A stretch of DNA of 8,668 bases, from the NCBI GenBank assembly GCA_027021325.1, contig JALUUN010000419.1, positions 1-8,668 on the forward strand. The letters are read 5' to 3'. The position numbers and the translations under genes were made by a program. The stretch is from Planctomycetota bacterium (GTDB lineage Bacteria > Planctomycetota > UBA1135). This document shows positions 7,001-8,668 of the stretch, one piece after another (position 1 is the stretch's first letter; every line of letters begins with the position of its first letter). A model generated the notes under the pieces. It ran no database searches, was not told the origin of the DNA, and saw only the letters and a program-made list of their open reading frames with translations.

Positions 7001-7094
7001 GGGCACCCTCGAGGCCAACGCAGCCGACCCCGGGCCGGTTCGGTGCCGGGCCGAAAAACCGCAGGGAGCCCGAGGAACCGCGCCAGGCCCTTTC
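7001..7094. other. Intergenic region between tsaE and the sigma gene
   Basis: This is the longest gap in the window. It holds the only A5/T5 run I see (7054-7058), the candidate ECF promoter, and an 8-base direct repeat CCGGGCCG at 7030-7037 and 7046-7053 (16-base period) that brackets the candidate -35. No convincing stem precedes the T-run on the minus strand, so I do not call a terminator after tsaE. Confidence 0.5.
7015..7042 (-). promoter_or_regulatory. Candidate ECF-type promoter upstream of the sigma gene
   Basis: On the minus strand, CGAACC (7042-7037) is followed after 16 bases by CGTTGG (7020-7015). Many ECF promoters have an AAC core at -35 and CGT at -10 with 16-17 bases between, and ECF sigma genes often drive their own operon. 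The -10 end lies 14 bases before the sigma ATG, so the leader would be very short, just holding the GAGGG ribosome site. The match is by eye in a GC-rich region, so chance is a real alternative. Confidence 0.3.
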
Positions 7095-7589
7095 TCATCC
7101 AGGATTTGCCTCCGATTCCCAGGCCTGCCTCCAGGCCTCCAGCCAGCCCCGGGCCCGCTCGCCCCGGGCTTCCACGCGCAGGCGGCGGCGGTCGCCGGGA
7201 GCCGGCGCCTCCAGGCGCAGGGCCAGACGGTCCGCGGGCAGCCAGGCGGCGATCCGCCCGGCCCACTCCACCAGGACCACCGCCGGCGGCCGGAAGCGCT
7301 CGGCCAGCCCCTCCTCCAGGAGCGCCTCGAGGCGCTCCTGGAACCAGGCGTCCAGGTGCAGGACGGGAAGACGCGCCTCGTACTCATGGCAGAGGAGGTA
7401 GGTCGGCGAAGCGGCGCGTTCGCGGCCGCCGAGGCCCTCGAGAACGCCCTGGACCAGGGTCGTCTTGCCGCTGCCGAGCTCCCCCTCCAGGGCCAGGCAC
7501 TCCCCGCCCTGGAGGCTCCTCCCGAGGGCCCGGCCCAGGGCCCGGGTCTCCTCGGCGCCGGCGGTCTCCAGCTTCCAGGTGCTGCTCAC
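7095..7589 (-). CDS. tsaE: tRNA threonylcarbamoyladenosine biosynthesis ATPase TsaE
   Basis: P-loop ATPase of 164 residues that works with TsaB and TsaD in forming t6A at position 37 of ANN-decoding tRNAs, in the cytoplasm. Visible family marks are the Walker A loop GELGSGKTTLVQG (36-48), SPTYLLCHEY (61-70, equivalent to SPTFxLVNEY), HLDAWF (78-83, equivalent to HxDLYR) and VLVEWAGR (105-112, equivalent to the IEWxER segment). Length is normal. The start is GTG at 7589-7587, overlapping the thiL stop in GTGA, with a G-run just upstream on the mRNA (7597-7593). The thiL-tsaE order with overlap implies one transcript and translational coupling. A possible difference is Trp82-Phe83 where the family commonly has Tyr-Arg. 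Confidence 0.95.
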   Translation of the reverse strand: MSSTWKLETAGAEETRALGRALGRSLQGGECLALEGELGSGKTTLVQGVLEGLGGRERAASPTYLLCHEYEARLPVLHLDAWFQERLEALLEEGLAERFRPPAVVLVEWAGRIAAWLPADRLALRLEAPAPGDRRRLRVEARGERARGWLEAWRQAWESEANPG

Positions 7590-8527
7590 GTTCCCCCGCC
7601 CTCTCCGAGACCGTGCGACCAGCCCGGACCCGGTGGCGTCCAGGGCTCGCCGAAGGCCGTGTAGCGGAGTCGCCTCTCCCGGTCCACCTCGCCGATCACG
7701 TGGAAGCCGCTGCGCCGCAGCAGGGGATCCTCGAAGGCCCGCCGCGCCTGGTCGGCGGGCAGGCAGGCCAGGAGTTCATAGTCCTCGCCCTCCAGGAGGG
7801 CCGAGGCCCAGCCCTCGTCGCCGTGCGCAAGACCGCGGGCCAGGGGCAGGGACTCCAGCTCAACGCAGGCCCCGGCCTTCGAGGCCCGGAGCAGGCGCCG
7901 GAGGTCCCGGTCCAGGCCGTCGCTCAGGTCCAGGAGGGCGTGCAGCTCGAAACGCTCGACGAGGGTCCGGCCTTCGGAAAGGCGCGGCTCGGGCAGGAGG
8001 TGGCGGCCGCTCCGGACGGCGCCCCCCAGGCGTCCGGTGACGCAGATCCAGTCGCCCGGCCGGGCGCCGCTCCGGCCCGGCGGCCGGCGGCGGCCTTCGA
8101 GGCCGAGGACGGTGCAGGTCAGGACACAAGCGGGGGCCGCGGAGAGGTCGCCGCCGATCACCGCCATGCCGAAACGGTCCGCCTCGGCCAGGACGGCGCG
8201 CGCCAGGCGGCGCACCCAGGAGGCCTCCCGCGTCCGCGGCAGGGCCGCCGACCAGAGGCAGGCCCAGGGACGGGCGCCGGCAGCGGCAAGGTCGCTGAGG
8301 GAGCGGCGCACGAGCTTGCGCGCCAGCGCGGCCGGCGGCGTGCCCTCTTCGGCGTGGATCCCCTCCACCACCTGGTCCGTGCTCAGGTGCAGGGCGCGGC
8401 CCGGCGGCGCCTGGACGCGGGCGGTGTCGTCCCCAGGGCCGGAGAGCCCCTTCCGCCGGCGGAAGGCGGAAGCGAAGATGCCATGCAGCCGGTCCTCGAG
8501 GCCGCCGTCCCCCGCACCCCGGCTCAC
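7586..8527 (-). CDS. thiL: Thiamine-monophosphate kinase
   Basis: ATP-dependent kinase of 313 residues that phosphorylates thiamine monophosphate to thiamine diphosphate, the last step of cofactor synthesis, in the cytoplasm. It belongs to the PurM/AIR-synthase fold. Visible motifs are GPGDDTARV (30-38), STDQVVEGIH (49-58), SLSDLAAAGARP (76-87), IGGDLS (124-129), VTGRLG (163-168), LLDLSDGLDRDL (198-209) and the signature GEDYELL (247-253); their Asp residues bind metal and phosphates. Length is normal. The start is GTG at 8527-8525, supported by GGAGG at 8538-8534 six bases upstream on the mRNA. It begins the minus-strand block and overlaps tsaE by four bases. Only 24 bases separate it from the candidate divergent gene on its right, so any promoter must lie within that gap or that gene. 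No TPP riboswitch is visible in the short upstream sequence. Confidence 0.95.
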   Translation of the reverse strand: MSRGAGDGGLEDRLHGIFASAFRRRKGLSGPGDDTARVQAPPGRALHLSTDQVVEGIHAEEGTPPAALARKLVRRSLSDLAAAGARPWACLWSAALPRTREASWVRRLARAVLAEADRFGMAVIGGDLSAAPACVLTCTVLGLEGRRRPPGRSGARPGDWICVTGRLGGAVRSGRHLLPEPRLSEGRTLVERFELHALLDLSDGLDRDLRRLLRASKAGACVELESLPLARGLAHGDEGWASALLEGEDYELLACLPADQARRAFEDPLLRRSGFHVIGEVDRERRLRYTAFGEPWTPPGPGWSHGLGEGGGT

Positions 8528-8551
8528 CTTCCGCCTCCGCCCTGTCGCACC

Positions 8552-8668
8552 GTGATCCGACGCCGCCGCCCGAGGACCGCCTCCCGCCCTGCTCCCGGCG
8601 GCATCCTGCGCGAGGTCCTCTTCCTGCTGGCGCTCGGAGCCCTCATCACGGCGGTGATTCTAGGGACG
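8552..8668 (+). CDS. Start of a probable membrane protein (3' end outside window)
   Basis: A plus-strand frame opens with GTG at 8552 and runs to the right edge (39 codons). The visible product has a strongly basic n-region (IRRRRPR), a short Pro/Ala/Ser stretch and then a hydrophobic segment (ILREVLFLLALGALITAVIL) that would form a signal anchor or first membrane helix with the basic side inside. No Shine-Dalgarno sequence precedes the GTG, and no other in-frame start is evident just upstream. Its product family cannot be named from so little. It would be divergent from thiL with 24 bases between starts. The alternative is that the GTG is not the true start or that the frame is a chance one; the positive-inside pattern is the main support. 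Confidence 0.45.
   Translation, partial: MIRRRRPRTASRPAPGGILREVLFLLALGALITAVILGT

Noticed and set aside
7054..7090. Rho-independent terminator after tsaE (T5 run on the minus strand)
   Set aside because: I could not find a stem of useful length immediately before the T-run.
7001..7387. An N-terminal extension of the sigma factor
   Set aside because: The frame is open for 129 more codons but overlaps tsaE, has no sigma homology, and a good ribosome site precedes the ATG at 7000.
5869..7401. A 510-codon plus-strand open frame opposite the sigma/anti-sigma genes
   Set aside because: The product is Arg/Ser/Pro/Gly low-complexity; the opposite strand encodes a textbook ECF sigma factor.
8528..8668. 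TPP riboswitch upstream of thiL
   Set aside because: thiL would need a structured leader, but only 24 bases separate it from the divergent frame and I see no THI-box-like sequence on the minus strand there.

Overview
The window is very GC-rich and almost fully coding. It holds nine protein genes, seven of them complete and one cut at each edge, with intergenic gaps of 7 to 94 bases. I see no rRNA, tRNA, CRISPR array, insertion sequence or other mobile element. A TolC-type outer-membrane channel and a lipobox-bearing lipoprotein point to a diderm (Gram-negative) bacterium. The HEAT-repeat lipoprotein, the ECF sigma/anti-sigma pair, the GTG starts and the patchy Shine-Dalgarno signals fit Planctomycetota or a similar high-GC, largely uncultivated phylum. 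That placement is an inference from style, not from a marker gene.

Layout, left to right: the C-terminal part of a UbiA-family prenyltransferase (+, edge to 676). Converging on it is a HEAT-repeat lipoprotein (-, 684-2387). Its start codon overlaps that of a divergent tRNA-dihydrouridine synthase (+, 2386-3432). Next comes a long minus-strand block read from right to left: thiL (8527-7586), tsaE (7589-7095), a 94-base gap, an ECF sigma factor (7000-6464), a one-TM putative anti-sigma factor (6467-5754), a small exported protein (5713-5066) and a TolC-family channel (5025-3445). At the right edge a plus-strand frame from 8552 starts a probable membrane protein that leaves the window.

thiL and tsaE overlap by four bases and look co-transcribed: one makes thiamine diphosphate, the other belongs to the t6A tRNA-modification machinery. 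The sigma and anti-sigma genes also overlap by four bases, and the exported protein and TolC channel follow at gaps of 40 bases each. The simplest reading is a second transcript that joins an envelope-responsive regulator pair to an exported protein and an outer-membrane channel. A possible ECF-type promoter lies in the 94-base gap. This four-gene module is the least ordinary part of the window, but nothing here clearly shows a new biological system; most genes are recognisable housekeeping or envelope families.
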